Shown one piece after another: positions 1 through 8,370 of a stretch of DNA of 46,392 bases. The translations under genes and the position numbers were made by a program. Under the pieces are notes generated by a model that saw only the letters and a list, made by a program, of their open reading frames with translations, was not told the DNA's origin and did not search any database. Numbering within the stretch: the first letter of the stretch is position 1; every line of letters begins with the position of its first letter. Source of the DNA: Cryobacterium psychrotolerans. Lineage in GTDB: Bacteria; Actinomycetota; Actinomycetes; Actinomycetales; Microbacteriaceae. The stretch covers positions 1 to 46,392 of the forward strand of contig NZ_FNFU01000022.1 of NCBI RefSeq assembly GCF_900101115.1. Direction: 5' to 3'.

Positions 1-641
1 AGCACAATCGCGTCTGCCAGATCATAGACGTCGATGTAGCTCCACAGATTCGGGCTGAGCACCGCGGCGTCGCGCACCTGCGGCCCAAGGTTCTGCTCGT
101 AGTTGCCTTCGTTCTGAACCCAGCTCGGGCGCAGGGAGATGCAACGGATGTCCGACCGCTCGACCGCAGCGTTCATCAGCTGTTCGCCGAAGTGCTTGGA
201 CAGGGCGTAGGGATCCTGCGGGTGGACCGGGTGTTCCTCGTCGACCGGGGCGTAGTCGGGCAGGAAATCCCGCTCCGGGAAGAAGAAACCGGGGACCGTC
301 TCGCTCGAGATGTTGACGAAGCGCTTCACCCCGAACCGGACGGCCGCTTCGAGAACGTTGAAAGTGGCCATCAGGTTCGTGCGGAACACGACATGCGCGG
401 GGTTTCCGGTTGGCTCCGGGATCGCAGCCACGTGCACGACGGCATCGACGCCGCTCACGACGGCGAACGCCTCTCCGGCATCCGTCAGGTCGGCCATCTG
501 GTAGCGGGCCGTTCCTTCGGCGCGTCGCTCAAATCCGGGGCGGGTCAAGTCCGTCGCGAGGACGTCGTGACCGGCGTCCAGCAGGGCCTGGGTGGCGGCA
601 CGGCCGACCTTACCGTGGGCTCCGGTGATAAGTACCTTCAT
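1..641 (-). CDS. NAD-dependent epimerase/dehydratase family protein (3' end outside window)
   Basis: Extended short-chain dehydrogenase, read from ATG 641 and running off the left edge, so about 213 residues are visible and the C-terminus is missing. The N-terminus MKVLITGAHGKVGRAA carries the GxxGxxG NAD(P)-binding loop. A YALSK segment near residue 150 supplies the catalytic Tyr-xxx-Lys pair. A good ribosome site (AGAAGGAG) lies 6 bases before the ATG. It is the last visible gene of the L-fucose oxidative operon, and its ATG overlaps the stop of a 46-codon ORF. Family members oxidise or epimerise sugars or sugar acids. A role in fucose or uronate use is inferred from context only. Confidence 0.85.
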   Translation of the reverse strand, partial: MKVLITGAHGKVGRAATQALLDAGHDVLATDLTRPGFERRAEGTARYQMADLTDAGEAFAVVSGVDAVVHVAAIPEPTGNPAHVVFRTNLMATFNVLEAAVRFGVKRFVNISSETVPGFFFPERDFLPDYAPVDEEHPVHPQDPYALSKHFGEQLMNAAVERSDIRCISLRPSWVQNEGNYEQNLGPQVRDAAVLSPNLWSYIDVYDLADAIV

Positions 642-778
642 GATTGCTCCTTCTGTGCTGCAGTGTTATGCGCGTCCGTTTGACGCGCTGTTGTGATCTG
701 TGCGACCTGGCCGCCCACGCCAACAGGTTCATTCGCGGGCGGCTGCACGGCGTCGAGTCCATCGCCCAGCACTAGCAC
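638..778 (-). CDS. Small 46-residue ORF between fucU and the epimerase gene
   Basis: Not recognised. The reading frame starts at GTG 778, just after the fucU stop, with a strong GGAGGT ribosome site that overlaps the fucU stop region. It ends in a TGA that overlaps the ATG of the epimerase gene (ATGA). The predicted protein (begins MLVLGDGLDAVQPPANEP) is rich in Ala, Gln and Gly, with no membrane segment or cysteine. Tight coupling at both ends suggests it is translated. It could be a genuine small protein or the scar of a deleted operon gene; the sequence does not decide between these. Confidence 0.45.
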   Translation of the reverse strand: MLVLGDGLDAVQPPANEPVGVGGQVAQITTARQTDAHNTAAQKEQS

Positions 779-787
779 GGGCACCTC

Positions 788-1210
788 CTAGGCAGCGGAG
801 GCGTGCCCGACGAGTCCCTTCCGCACGATCACGCAGCCGTAGGTGCGCGTTTCGCCGGTGCGGATGATGACGTAGGCGCTGTCGGCGGCATCGTAGAAGG
901 CATACCGGTCGAGGAAACGGCTCCCCTGGGCAGTGACGCCGGCGGCGGTCAGGAGCTGCTCTTGCACCTCGAGCAGCGATCCATCGGCCGAAGTCATTAG
1001 GTCGACGGCGGGGGTGTCATCGAGCGGAAGCACGCTGCGCACCGCCTCGAGCACGTCGGGCGATGATGTGCCCGGCATGGAGACGAGGCGTCGGGCCAGG
1101 CGCGAAGCAGGGAAGTGGGCGTCGACGATCAAGGCGGTGTCCGAGTGCCCCATCTCGTCGAGGTGCTTGAGCAGCTCTCCGGTCAGGAGCGGGTTGATTC
1201 CCTGCAGCAT
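788..1210 (-). CDS. fucU: L-fucose mutarotase, RbsD/FucU family
   Basis: 140 residues, full length for RbsD/FucU proteins, which interconvert the anomers of L-fucose or ribose so that the dehydrogenase or isomerase gets its preferred form. Family features are an N-terminal Met-Leu-x-Gly-Ile-x-Pro-Leu-Leu, the HLDEMGH segment near residue 16 with the catalytic His, and the C-terminal YGCVIVRKG strand. It lies downstream of L-fuconolactonase in the same minus-strand operon. A second family member is at 29989-30411, with the same landmarks but clearly divergent sequence, so this is not a recent duplication. Confidence 0.9.
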   Translation of the reverse strand: MLQGINPLLTGELLKHLDEMGHSDTALIVDAHFPASRLARRLVSMPGTSSPDVLEAVRSVLPLDDTPAVDLMTSADGSLLEVQEQLLTAAGVTAQGSRFLDRYAFYDAADSAYVIIRTGETRTYGCVIVRKGLVGHASAA

Positions 1211-1243
1211 GGCGGCTTCCTTTCGTGTGGTCGTTCGGCGTGG

Positions 1244-2110
1244 TCAGGGGCGAGGCGGCGGCGCATCGGGGAGCCCGTAGACGCGAGTGGCCGTGCCGGA
1301 CAGGATGTTCTCCTGTTCGGCCGGGGCCAGCTCTCCGATCAGTTCCGAAGCGACCTGCCAGGTGGGCTGGTAGCCGCCAACGGGCACGGTCAGCGGCCAG
1401 TCGCCGCCGTACATGAGGCGCCCCGGGCCGAACAACTCGAGTGCTGTGTCCCAGACCTGCCGGAGGGCATCGGCCGTGAACGGGGCATCCGTGACGTGGA
1501 GCCCGGAGAGTTTGGCGACGGTGTTCGGGTTCGCGGCCACCCCGGCCACGGCCGTCCTCCACGCCTCCATGCCGTCCCGGCCGCGCGGCGGTTTGCCCAG
1601 GTGGTCGATCACCAGCGTGAGGACAGGCAGGTCGCGGGCAAGCCGCTCGGTCTGGCCGAGGTGGCGCGGCCAGGCGTCGTGCACATCGAACGGGAGACCG
1701 CGTCGCGCCAGTTCCGCGAGGGAGGAGCGCACGCTCGAACGGTCGAGGAAATCCGCCCGCGGGTCGTCGTTGATCAAGTGACGCACGCCGCAGAACGCGG
1801 GATGCTGCAGCCACCGATCGAGGTCCCGGCCGGCGGCGAGGGGATCGTCGAGCCGGATCCAGCCCACCACGCCGAGCGCCCACGGGTGGGCGGAGGCGAC
1901 GTCGAGCAGGTACTGGGTGTCGACCTCGGTATCTTCCGCCTGCACGAGCACGGCGCCCGCCATGCCGGCCGCCTCCAGTTCGGCAGCCGCCTCTTCCGGC
2001 GACCAGCTGGCGTGCAGGACGCCCATTTCCGGGCCGAGCCAGGCGTAGTCGCTCACCGCCAGGTCCCAGAGGTGCAGGTGGGCGTCGATGCGGCGCGGCT
2101 CGGCGCTCAT
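1244..2110 (-). CDS. L-fuconolactone hydrolase (amidohydrolase family)
   Basis: 288-residue amidohydrolase of the COG3618 type, which opens L-fucono-1,5-lactone (or related sugar lactones) to the aldonic acid. Visible motifs are RIDAHLHLWDL near the N-terminus (metal-binding HxH), DHLGKPP in the middle and GGDWP near residue 225 with the C-terminal metal-binding Asp. The start is ATG 2110, which overlaps the aldo/keto reductase stop as ATGA; an in-frame ATG 12 codons upstream would lie inside that gene and has no advantage. In the operon it sits between the dehydrogenase that makes the lactone and FucU, as expected for the pathway. Confidence 0.88.
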   Translation of the reverse strand: MSAEPRRIDAHLHLWDLAVSDYAWLGPEMGVLHASWSPEEAAAELEAAGMAGAVLVQAEDTEVDTQYLLDVASAHPWALGVVGWIRLDDPLAAGRDLDRWLQHPAFCGVRHLINDDPRADFLDRSSVRSSLAELARRGLPFDVHDAWPRHLGQTERLARDLPVLTLVIDHLGKPPRGRDGMEAWRTAVAGVAANPNTVAKLSGLHVTDAPFTADALRQVWDTALELFGPGRLMYGGDWPLTVPVGGYQPTWQVASELIGELAPAEQENILSGTATRVYGLPDAPPPRP

Positions 2111-3063
2111 GCGGGGATGAGTTTCTTCCGGGCGAGCGCCTGCCACAGCTGCTCGGGGATACTCACCCGCATGTGCTCGGCGTTCTGATGCAGCTGCTCG
2201 GGGCGGCTCCCGCCGACCACGATGGTGCGTACCGTGTCGTCGCGCAGGGTGTACTGCAGTGCGGCAGCGGGGAGCGAGACCCCGAAGTCCCGGCAGACGG
2301 CAGCGATCGCCTGCACCCGGGCGAGCACCTCGGCCGGCGCCTGCCCGTAGTCGTACCGCGCCCCCGCCCCGGGGTTGTCGGTCGCGAGCATCCCGGAGTT
2401 GAAAACGGAGGCGTTGACAATGCCGACGCCGTGCGCCCGGCAGGCCGGGATCACCTCGGCCAGCGCAGGCTGTTCGGCGAGCGTGAAGCGACCGGCCACC
2501 ATGAGGAGGTCGAGCAGATCGGTCTCCACCGAAGCCAGTAGTGCGTTCGTGTCCATCGACCCCACCCCGATGGCGTCGACGAGCCCGTGCTCGCGCAGCC
2601 CGGCCAGCGCCGGCAGGGCGGACTCGAGCCCCTCCCGCAGGCTGTGGCGCTCCGGGTCGTGCAGGAACAGCACATCGAACCGGTCGAGCCCCGTGCGCGC
2701 CAGCGATTCCTCGACGCTCTGCCGGATGCCGGCGGCCGAGAAGTCCCAGACCCGCCGGGTGTCGGCCGGCACCGCGAAGTCATGCGCCAGGTCCAGCGTG
2801 CCGGCCCCCTCCGGGTTCGGCCGCAGCAGGCGCCCCACCTTGGTCGACACCAGGTATTCGCCCCGCGGCTTGCTCGCCAGGAAAGCGCCGAGGCGGCGCT
2901 CCGACAGGCCCAGCCCGTAGTGCGGGGCCGTGTCGAAATACCGGATTCCCTCATCCCAGGCTGCCTGCAGAACCGCCCAGGCCTCGTCATCCGTCAGCGC
3001 CCGGTAGAGGTTGCCCACATTGGCGGCGCCGTAGCCCAGGCGCGGGAGTGCCAGATCAGTCAT
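2107..3063 (-). CDS. Aldo/keto reductase, likely L-fucose (D-threo-aldose) 1-dehydrogenase
   Basis: 318 residues, typical for the AKR family that oxidises L-fucose to L-fucono-lactone with NAD(P). The catalytic tetrad is visible as Asp in YFDTAPHYG, Tyr in the same motif, Lys in STKVGR and His in LFLHDPE. The long insert after [10 protein letters not shown] is characteristic of the D-threo-aldose dehydrogenase branch. The gene overlaps the end of the L-fuconate dehydratase gene by 8 bases and is followed by the lactonase with an ATGA overlap, so translation is coupled. The L-fucose assignment rests on the complete surrounding pathway. Confidence 0.88.
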   Translation of the reverse strand: MTDLALPRLGYGAANVGNLYRALTDDEAWAVLQAAWDEGIRYFDTAPHYGLGLSERRLGAFLASKPRGEYLVSTKVGRLLRPNPEGAGTLDLAHDFAVPADTRRVWDFSAAGIRQSVEESLARTGLDRFDVLFLHDPERHSLREGLESALPALAGLREHGLVDAIGVGSMDTNALLASVETDLLDLLMVAGRFTLAEQPALAEVIPACRAHGVGIVNASVFNSGMLATDNPGAGARYDYGQAPAEVLARVQAIAAVCRDFGVSLPAAALQYTLRDDTVRTIVVGGSRPEQLHQNAEHMRVSIPEQLWQALARKKLIPA

Positions 3064-4342
3064 GTCCGGGGAAAGCGTACTCGGCGCGACTGGACGCGTG
3101 CATCTCGGTGCCGGCGCCGGGCGCCACCGGCGCCCGGTAGGCGCCCCGCCGCACCATCGCGGGCGTCACGAAGTGTTCGTGCAGGTGGTCGACGTATTCG
3201 ATGACTCGTTGCTCGGTCGTGCCGGAGACGGCAACGAAATCGAACATGGAGAGGTGCTGCACCGCCTCGCACAGGCCGACACCGCCGGCGTGCGGGCAGA
3301 CGGGAACGCCGAATTTTGCCGCGAGCAGCAGGATGGCGATGTTCTCGTTCACCCCGCCGACCCGGGTGGCGTCGATCTGCAGCACCTGGAGGGCGTCGGC
3401 CTGAAGGAACTGTTTGAACATGATCCGGTTGGCCATGTGTTCCCCCGTCGCGACCGGAATGGGCGCGACACCGCGGGCGATCGCTGCGTGGGCGAGGATG
3501 TCGTCGGGGCTGGTGGGCTCCTCGATCCAGGCGACGTCGAATTCGGCCAGGCGTGCCATCCACTCGATCGCCTCGTCGACGCCCCAGCGCTGGTTGGCGT
3601 CGGTGCCGATGCGGATGTCCGGGCCGACCGTTTCCCGGGCGATGCGCATCCGGCGGATGTCGTCGTCGACGTTGGCGCCCACCTTGAGCTTGATCATCGA
3701 GAAACCGTCCGCGACCGCTTCCCCGGCCAGCCGCGCCAGCTTCTCGTCGCTGTAGCCCAGCCAGCCGGGCGTCGTCGTGTATGCGGGATAACCGGATGCC
3801 AGCAGCTCGGTTTCCCGCGCCGCCCGGCCGGGCGCCGCCGCACGGAGAATACCGAGGGCGTCCTCCGGGGTGAGGGCATCGGTGAGGTACCGGAAGTCGA
3901 TCAGCTCGACGAGCTGCTCCGGTGTCATGCGGGACAGGAGCTGCCAGAGCGGAAGGCCGGCGCGTTTGGCTTTGAGGTCCCAGAGCGCGTTCACGACCGC
4001 GCCGATGGCCATGTGCATGACGCCCTTCTCCGGGCCGAGCCAACGCAGCTGCGAATCCCAGACGAAGCCGCGCCAGGTTTCCCCCATGTTGCCCAAAAGG
4101 TCTTCGACATTTCGGCCAACGAGGTGGTCGGCGAGCGCACGGATGCCGGCCACCTGCACCTCGTTGCCGCGACCGATCGTGAAGACGAAGCCGTGGCCCT
4201 CCAGGTCGTCATCCGCGTCGGTGACGATGCGCAGGTACGCGGCCGAGTAGTCGGGGTCGGGATTCATGGCGTCCGACCCGTCCAGCGAGGTCGAGGTCGG
4301 GAAGCGCACGTCGCTGGTCTCCAGCGCGATAACGGTACTCAC
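3056..4342 (-). CDS. L-fuconate dehydratase (enolase superfamily)
   Basis: 428 residues. This enolase-superfamily enzyme converts L-fuconate to 2-keto-3-deoxy-L-fuconate. The N-terminal capping domain carries [11 protein letters not shown] and TIGRGNEVQ. The barrel carries KLKVGA (the Lys-x-Lys base), the metal ligands in [16 protein letters not shown] and ATGEH, and CPHAGG near residue 350 with the second general base. The start is GTG 4342, preceded by AAGGAG 8 bases upstream, and an in-frame ATG 25 codons later is less well placed. It is the first gene of the minus-strand fucose operon, whose promoter is at 4370-4399. Confidence 0.93.
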   Translation of the reverse strand: MSTVIALETSDVRFPTSTSLDGSDAMNPDPDYSAAYLRIVTDADDDLEGHGFVFTIGRGNEVQVAGIRALADHLVGRNVEDLLGNMGETWRGFVWDSQLRWLGPEKGVMHMAIGAVVNALWDLKAKRAGLPLWQLLSRMTPEQLVELIDFRYLTDALTPEDALGILRAAAPGRAARETELLASGYPAYTTTPGWLGYSDEKLARLAGEAVADGFSMIKLKVGANVDDDIRRMRIARETVGPDIRIGTDANQRWGVDEAIEWMARLAEFDVAWIEEPTSPDDILAHAAIARGVAPIPVATGEHMANRIMFKQFLQADALQVLQIDATRVGGVNENIAILLLAAKFGVPVCPHAGGVGLCEAVQHLSMFDFVAVSGTTEQRVIEYVDHLHEHFVTPAMVRRGAYRAPVAPGAGTEMHASSRAEYAFPGHD

Positions 4343-4369
4343 AGATGTTTCTCCTTGATCGGCACCCCG

Positions 4370-4399
4370 AGCCTAAACATCGGATGTATAGAATGTCAA
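4370..4399 (-). promoter_or_regulatory. Promoter of the L-fucose oxidative operon
   Basis: Read on the minus strand: a perfect -35 TTGACA (4394-4399), an 18-base spacer and a -10 TAGGCT (4370-4375), which would start transcription near 4363 and give a leader of about 20 bases containing the AAGGAG ribosome site of the dehydratase gene. The spacer holds an 11-bp palindrome (4377-4387). Confidence 0.65.
4377..4387. promoter_or_regulatory. Candidate operator ACATCGGATGT
   Basis: Palindrome with 5-base arms (ACATC/GATGT) around a central G, placed exactly between the -35 and -10 of the fucose promoter, where bound repressor would block RNA polymerase. No regulator gene for this operon is visible in the window; a GntR- or LacI-type regulator outside it is a guess. 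Confidence 0.5.
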
Positions 4400-4493
4400 T
4401 TGGCGATGCGGCCACGTTCATCCGTCCCTGCCGAAATCGCGGCCGGAGAGTTCAGATGTTCGATCACACCAGTCGCCAAAGGAAAGTTGACTC

Positions 4494-5366
4494 ATGAAAT
4501 TCGCCCGCCTCGGCCCGATCGGCCGCGAGTTGCCCGCCGTGCTCGTTGACGGCCGGTACTTCGACCTCTCGCCGATCGCGCGCGACATCGACGGAGACTT
4601 CCTCTCGTCCGGCGGGGTGGAGCGCGTGCGTGAGGCGCTCCGGGCCGGCTCCCTGGCGCCGGTCGCCGGAGCGGGATCGCTGCGCATCGGCGCGCCGATC
4701 GCCCGCCCGAGCGCCGTCGTCTGCATCGGCATGAACTACGCGGCGCACGCGGCCGAGTCAGGGTCCACCCCGCCCGATGTGCCGATCATCTTCCTGAAGA
4801 CCCCCAACACCGTGGTCGGGCCCAACGACGCGGTGGAGATCCCCCGGAACAGCACGAAGACCGACTGGGAGGTGGAACTGGGCATCGTGATCGGCAAGCG
4901 CACGTCCTACCTCGCGTCGCCGGCGGAGAGCATCGACCACATCGCCGGATTCGTCACGGCAAACGATCTCTCCGAACGGGACTTCCAGATGGCCGTCTCC
5001 GGCGGCCAGTGGTCGAAGGGCAAGTGCGCTCCTGGCTTCAACCCCACCGGACCGTGGCTCGTGACCCCCGATGAGGTCGACTATCAGAACCTGGCTCTGC
5101 GGAGCTGGGTCAACGGCGAGGCCAGGCAGGATTCGACCACGGCCGACCAGATCTTCCCGGTGGACTTCGTGGTCTGGCACCTGAGCCAGTACCTGGCGCT
5201 CGAGCCCGGAGACCTCGTGTTGACCGGTACGCCGGAGGGAGTTGCCCTGTCCGGTCGGTTCCCCTACCTCGCGGCCGGCGACGTCTGCGAGATCGAGATC
5301 GAGGGCCTCGGACGTCAGCGCCAGGAGTTCATCGATGCCACCAACGAAAGGCAGCACCATGAATGA
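4494..5366 (+). CDS. 2,4-diketo-3-deoxy-L-fuconate hydrolase (fumarylacetoacetase family)
   Basis: 290 residues of the FAH family. It should split 2,4-diketo-3-deoxy-L-fuconate into pyruvate and L-lactate, the last step of the oxidative fucose route. Motifs are VVCIGMNYAAHA around residue 80, the metal ligands in DWEVELGIVIGK, the long FVTANDLSERDFQ loop, GFNPTGPWLV, and LTGTPEGV near the C-terminus. ATG 4494 follows an AAAGGAAA ribosome site. The stop lies 8 bases inside the following dehydrogenase gene, so the two are translationally coupled. It is transcribed away from the dehydratase operon. Confidence 0.88.
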   Translation: MKFARLGPIGRELPAVLVDGRYFDLSPIARDIDGDFLSSGGVERVREALRAGSLAPVAGAGSLRIGAPIARPSAVVCIGMNYAAHAAESGSTPPDVPIIFLKTPNTVVGPNDAVEIPRNSTKTDWEVELGIVIGKRTSYLASPAESIDHIAGFVTANDLSERDFQMAVSGGQWSKGKCAPGFNPTGPWLVTPDEVDYQNLALRSWVNGEARQDSTTADQIFPVDFVVWHLSQYLALEPGDLVLTGTPEGVALSGRFPYLAAGDVCEIEIEGLGRQRQEFIDATNERQHHE

Positions 5367-6108
5367 GTTCGAGAACCTCGTCGCCGTCGTCACCGGGGGT
5401 GCGTCCGGCATCGGAGCCGCGATCGCCCGTCGGCTGCGGGAGGGCGGTGCGTCCGTCGCCGTGCTCGACCTCCAGCCGGAGGGCGCGGATGCCGCACACT
5501 TCGCCGTGCGGGCCAACGTCGCCGACGATGCGTCGGTGCGTGCGGCCATCGCCGCCGTGGCCGCCGAATTCGGGCGAATCGACATCGTGGTAAACAACGC
5601 GGGAATCGGCGCGCAGGGCACGGTGGCCGACAACGACGACGACGAATGGGCCCGCGTTCTGAGCATCAACGTCGTCGGGATCGCGCGGGTCTCTCGCGCC
5701 GCGCTTCCGTGGCTGCGCCAGTCGCCCTCCGCCGCCATCGTCAACACCGGCTCGATCGCGGCGACGGCCGGCCTGCCCGCGCGCGCCCTCTACAGCGCGT
5801 CGAAGGGCGCCGTGCTCGCGCTCACCCGGGCGATGGCCGCCGACCACCTGGGCGAGGGCATCCGGGTCAACAGCGTGAGCCCCGGCACCGCGGACACTCC
5901 GTGGATCGGCCGTCTCCTCGAGAAGGCCGACGACCCCGTCGCCGAACGTGCCGCACTCAGCGCCCGCCAGCCGCACGGGCGACTGGTCGCCGCGGATGAG
6001 GTCGCCGACGCGGTTGCCTACCTGGCCAGCCCGCGATCCGGCTCGACGACCGGCGTCTCGCTCGAAGTCGACGGCGGCATGCAGAACCTGCGTCTCCGAC
6101 CCGAGTAG
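5359..6108 (+). CDS. 2-keto-3-deoxy-L-fuconate dehydrogenase (short-chain dehydrogenase)
   Basis: 249-residue classical SDR that would oxidise 2-keto-3-deoxy-L-fuconate at C4 using NAD+, supplying the substrate of the upstream FAH hydrolase. It has TGGASGIG (cofactor loop), NNAGIG, the Ser in NTGSIA and YSASKGA with the catalytic Tyr and Lys. The start ATG 5359 is chosen because the protein MNEFENLVAVVTGGASG begins as SDRs normally do and a GAAAGG ribosome site precedes it. It overlaps the FAH gene by 8 bases. The assignment relies on the complete fucose pathway around it; the fold alone is not specific. Confidence 0.86.
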   Translation: MNEFENLVAVVTGGASGIGAAIARRLREGGASVAVLDLQPEGADAAHFAVRANVADDASVRAAIAAVAAEFGRIDIVVNNAGIGAQGTVADNDDDEWARVLSINVVGIARVSRAALPWLRQSPSAAIVNTGSIAATAGLPARALYSASKGAVLALTRAMAADHLGEGIRVNSVSPGTADTPWIGRLLEKADDPVAERAALSARQPHGRLVAADEVADAVAYLASPRSGSTTGVSLEVDGGMQNLRLRPE

Positions 6109-6126
6109 CCCGCGAGGCCCCTTCCC

Positions 6127-6153
6127 GGGCGAACGCGGCGCGGGTTCGCTCCC
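6127..6153. terminator. Possible hairpin between convergent genes
   Basis: GGGCGAAC (6127-6134) can pair with GTTCGC(T)CCC (6144-6153) around a 9-base loop, with one bulged T. There is no clear T-run on either side, so termination is only a possibility. It lies in the 51-base gap between the converging SDR gene and the 174-residue gene. Confidence 0.3.
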
Positions 6154-6159
6154 CGACGG

Positions 6160-6684
6160 TCAGTGGATGCGGGTGGCCTGGTTGCGCGCGACCAGGAGCC
6201 AGCTGGCCCCCTCGTCGTTCGAGACCCAGCCCTCCCAGGTGTAGGCCTCGGCCGTGATCGACGTGAAGTTCCAGCGGATCAGGCGCCCGTCGGTGCCGGT
6301 GCCGTCCTGGCGCAGTCCGTTGCGATGCGGAGTAGCGACGAGGTGGCAGTACTCCCCCAGGACCGGCGAGAAGAAGCTCACCCTCCACGCGCCGGCGTTC
6401 GGGTCGTACACCCGGACGGCAGTGGCCACGGTTTCGAATCCGGACGGATGCGTGGCGCTGGCAACGACCTCGACGTCCTGCACGGCGCGGCCGTCCAGGA
6501 TGAACTGGACAATCCAGGTGAACTCGCGTTCACTCCACTGGCCGCTTTCCTCGTCCAGTCGGGAACTCTTCGTCGACCAGGAGCCAACGAGCTGGCCGAA
6601 CCGGCGCATCCGGCCGGGGTACTCCGGCGTTGGTCCCGGCGCGATGAGCGCATGGGCGAAGTCGGGCACGGAAGCGGAGGTCAT
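6160..6684 (-). CDS. Conserved hypothetical protein, DUF1579-like (lipocalin-type fold suspected)
   Basis: 174 residues, no signal peptide or membrane segment. The central alternating strands with RRFGQLVGSWSTKSS near the N-terminus, a WIVQFILDGRAVQDV segment and repeated aromatic strands resemble small lipocalin-like proteins (DUF1579/heme-binding DUF1794 type). That is a pattern match only. The promoter looks leaderless: TAAAAT at 6691-6696 lies exactly 6 bases before ATG 6684. It converges on the fucose SDR gene and stands alone, so context gives no function. Confidence 0.75.
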   Translation of the reverse strand: MTSASVPDFAHALIAPGPTPEYPGRMRRFGQLVGSWSTKSSRLDEESGQWSEREFTWIVQFILDGRAVQDVEVVASATHPSGFETVATAVRVYDPNAGAWRVSFFSPVLGEYCHLVATPHRNGLRQDGTGTDGRLIRWNFTSITAEAYTWEGWVSNDEGASWLLVARNQATRIH

Positions 6685-6727
6685 ACCCCGATTTTAGCCC
6701 GGCCCATGTTGCGTCCGTGTGAACAAG

Positions 6728-7084
6728 CTACGCGCCGGGCTCGCCGCCGTCCTCGCCCGAGCTGATCCGGCTGACCTGGATCGTCACCCGGTCGACGGCC
6801 GGGCCGTCGGCATCCGAGCCGAGGTGACCGGAAATGGCTTCGAGGATGCGCTCGCACACTTCGGCGGCCGGGCTCGCGTCAGAGATTGCGACGCTCACCG
6901 CGACGCTGATCCCGCCGCCGGAGTTCCTGACCGCGATCGGTTCCCCGGACGGTTGCCCGATGAGCGTCGCCACGAGGTCCGCGGCCGCGGCGAGGGCGGT
7001 CGGGCGCGCGTCGTAGACCTGCACCACCCCGTCGATCGACTTCACCAGTCCGGTCAGTTGCTCATGCAGCTCTGTTGTCGTCAT
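6728..7084 (-). CDS. Small Asp23/Gls24-type envelope-stress-related protein
   Basis: 118 residues. The ATG overlaps the stop of the upstream gene (ATGA), making it the third gene of an operon led by the ECF sigma factor. The chain has a TGLVKSIDGVVQVYDARPT start, a glycine-rich ISVAVSVAISDASPAAEV core and a DRVTIQVSRIS end, the strand-helix-strand pattern seen in Asp23/Gls24 domains, although it is shorter than classical members. Such proteins are tied to cell-envelope homeostasis. No catalytic residues are visible. Confidence 0.7.
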   Translation of the reverse strand: MTTTELHEQLTGLVKSIDGVVQVYDARPTALAAAADLVATLIGQPSGEPIAVRNSGGGISVAVSVAISDASPAAEVCERILEAISGHLGSDADGPAVDRVTIQVSRISSGEDGGEPGA

Positions 7085-7677
7085 TGGTCCGGCTCCTGCC
7101 CGTCGCGGGCGACGGTGACATCGGTAACGGTCACATCGATGGCGGCGAGGGTCAGCTCCGTGTGCCGGCGGAGCGCACCGGCGATGTCCTCGCGGATGCG
7201 CTGCGCGGCCGCCGGAATGGGTTCGCCCCAGTAGACGCCGGCCTCCACCGCGACGGTGATCGGGGCGCCGGGCACCGTGACATCGCCGTCGAGCCGGCAG
7301 CGGCCGATCAGCGCGCCGGGTACGGAATCTCCGGCCGCACGGATGAGCCCGCGCACGGCCCCTTCCGTGATGCTGAACTCGGCGTTCGGGCTCGGCGACG
7401 TGAGCGGAATGGATCTCCCGGCGCGCGCCTCGATGTGGATATTGGTCAGGATGCGCGAGACCCAGCTGTCGTCCCTGGCCGGCTCGGCGTCGGCGTCGGC
7501 CTGGAGCAGGCCGCCGGCCACGGCGCGGAACCGGAGCAGCGATTCGAGCGCGAGCTGATGCGCGGGCGAACGGTCCAGCAGCTCCTGCGGGGGCCTTTCG
7601 CCCCGGTCCAGGTATTCGCTGAGGTCGGCAATGATGTCTTCCGACTGGTCATGCGCCTCAGTGTTCGGTGTTGTCAT
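7081..7677 (-). CDS. Asp23-domain protein with anti-sigma-like N-terminus
   Basis: 198 residues from ATG 7677, which overlaps the sigma factor stop (ATGA). A start two codons upstream is possible but too close to the GGAGG. Residues 1-85 form an acidic helical region (DIIADLSEYLDRGERPP) laid out like the N-terminal domain of small anti-sigma factors but lacking the zinc-binding HxxxCxxC. Residues ~95-198 resemble an Asp23/Gls24 domain, with strands ending in TLAAIDVTVTDVTVA. Position right behind an ECF sigma gene is the usual place for its anti-sigma factor, so this protein may hold the sigma factor and sense envelope state through the Asp23 part. That role is inference. Confidence 0.72.
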   Translation of the reverse strand: MTTPNTEAHDQSEDIIADLSEYLDRGERPPQELLDRSPAHQLALESLLRFRAVAGGLLQADADAEPARDDSWVSRILTNIHIEARAGRSIPLTSPSPNAEFSITEGAVRGLIRAAGDSVPGALIGRCRLDGDVTVPGAPITVAVEAGVYWGEPIPAAAQRIREDIAGALRRHTELTLAAIDVTVTDVTVARDGQEPDQ

Positions 7678-8240
7678 CGCCATTCCTCCATTTCTTCCAC
7701 TAGTTTCCGTCGCGCCCGAGCCAGGTGTCCGCGCACGGTGGAGGGAGGAATCTTGAGTTCTTCCGCAATGTCGTCGTAACTGTAACCACCCATTTCGCGC
7801 AGCAGCCAGCACTGACGCTGCGTCTCGCTGAGCCTACCGAGGACGTCTGAGATCTTGTCCCATTGCGAGTCGGCCTCGACGCGATGGTGCGGAGTGTCGG
7901 AGTCGGGCGCCTCCACGTCCCAATCCTCGAGCGGCGCGTGATCGCGGCGCGCTCGAATCCGGTCGATGGCCTTGTGGCTCGTGATCCGCATCAACCACGA
8001 CTTGACCGCGCTCAGGTCTTTCAGGGTCGGCAGCTGGTCCCAGGCGGTGATGAAGGCCTCCTGGACGACGTCGTCGCTCTCACTCGTCGACCCGAGCACG
8101 CGGGTCGCATAGGCCCGCATCAGCGGCCCGTGGCGGCGAACCAGCACCTCGAAGGAGCGCACGTCCCCGTCCACGGCGCGGCCCGCGAGCACAGCGTCGG
8201 GTGCCTCGACCAGGCGCAGATTGTTGTGTGACTGCGTCAT
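7674..8240 (-). CDS. ECF-type RNA polymerase sigma factor
   Basis: 188 residues from ATG 8240, chosen because AAGGGGG sits 6-7 bases upstream; an ATG six codons earlier lacks this. Region 2 is visible around residues 25-95 (DDVVQEAFITAWDQLP and a following SWLMRITSHKAIDRIR) and region 4 around residues 125-180 (LSETQRQCWLLREMGGYSYDDIAEEL with an HTH, then STVRGHLARARRKL). It heads a three-gene minus operon with Asp23-like proteins and diverges from a classical Asp23 gene at 8371, so it likely drives this envelope-stress cluster. No typical ECF promoter could be recognised with confidence in the 130-base divergent gap. Confidence 0.92.
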   Translation of the reverse strand: MTQSHNNLRLVEAPDAVLAGRAVDGDVRSFEVLVRRHGPLMRAYATRVLGSTSESDDVVQEAFITAWDQLPTLKDLSAVKSWLMRITSHKAIDRIRARRDHAPLEDWDVEAPDSDTPHHRVEADSQWDKISDVLGRLSETQRQCWLLREMGGYSYDDIAEELKIPPSTVRGHLARARRKLVEEMEEWR

Positions 8241-8370
8241 CGGAAACCCCCTTGTCAAACTTTTTCGTGCGCTTCCGTGACGAATGCGCGTCGAGTTGCG
8301 TCCTACTAGTGACCATGCGATTCGGTTGCCCGAACTGACTGGTCCCTATTCTTGCAAGGAGTTGAACACA

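Noticed and set aside
1115..2188. Long plus-strand frame antisense to the lactonase and reductase genes
   Set aside because: The sequence is Arg/Gly/Pro/His-rich with no motif, and the minus-strand frames are clear fucose-pathway enzymes; it is a GC-rich shadow. Many similar frames across the window were dropped for the same reason.
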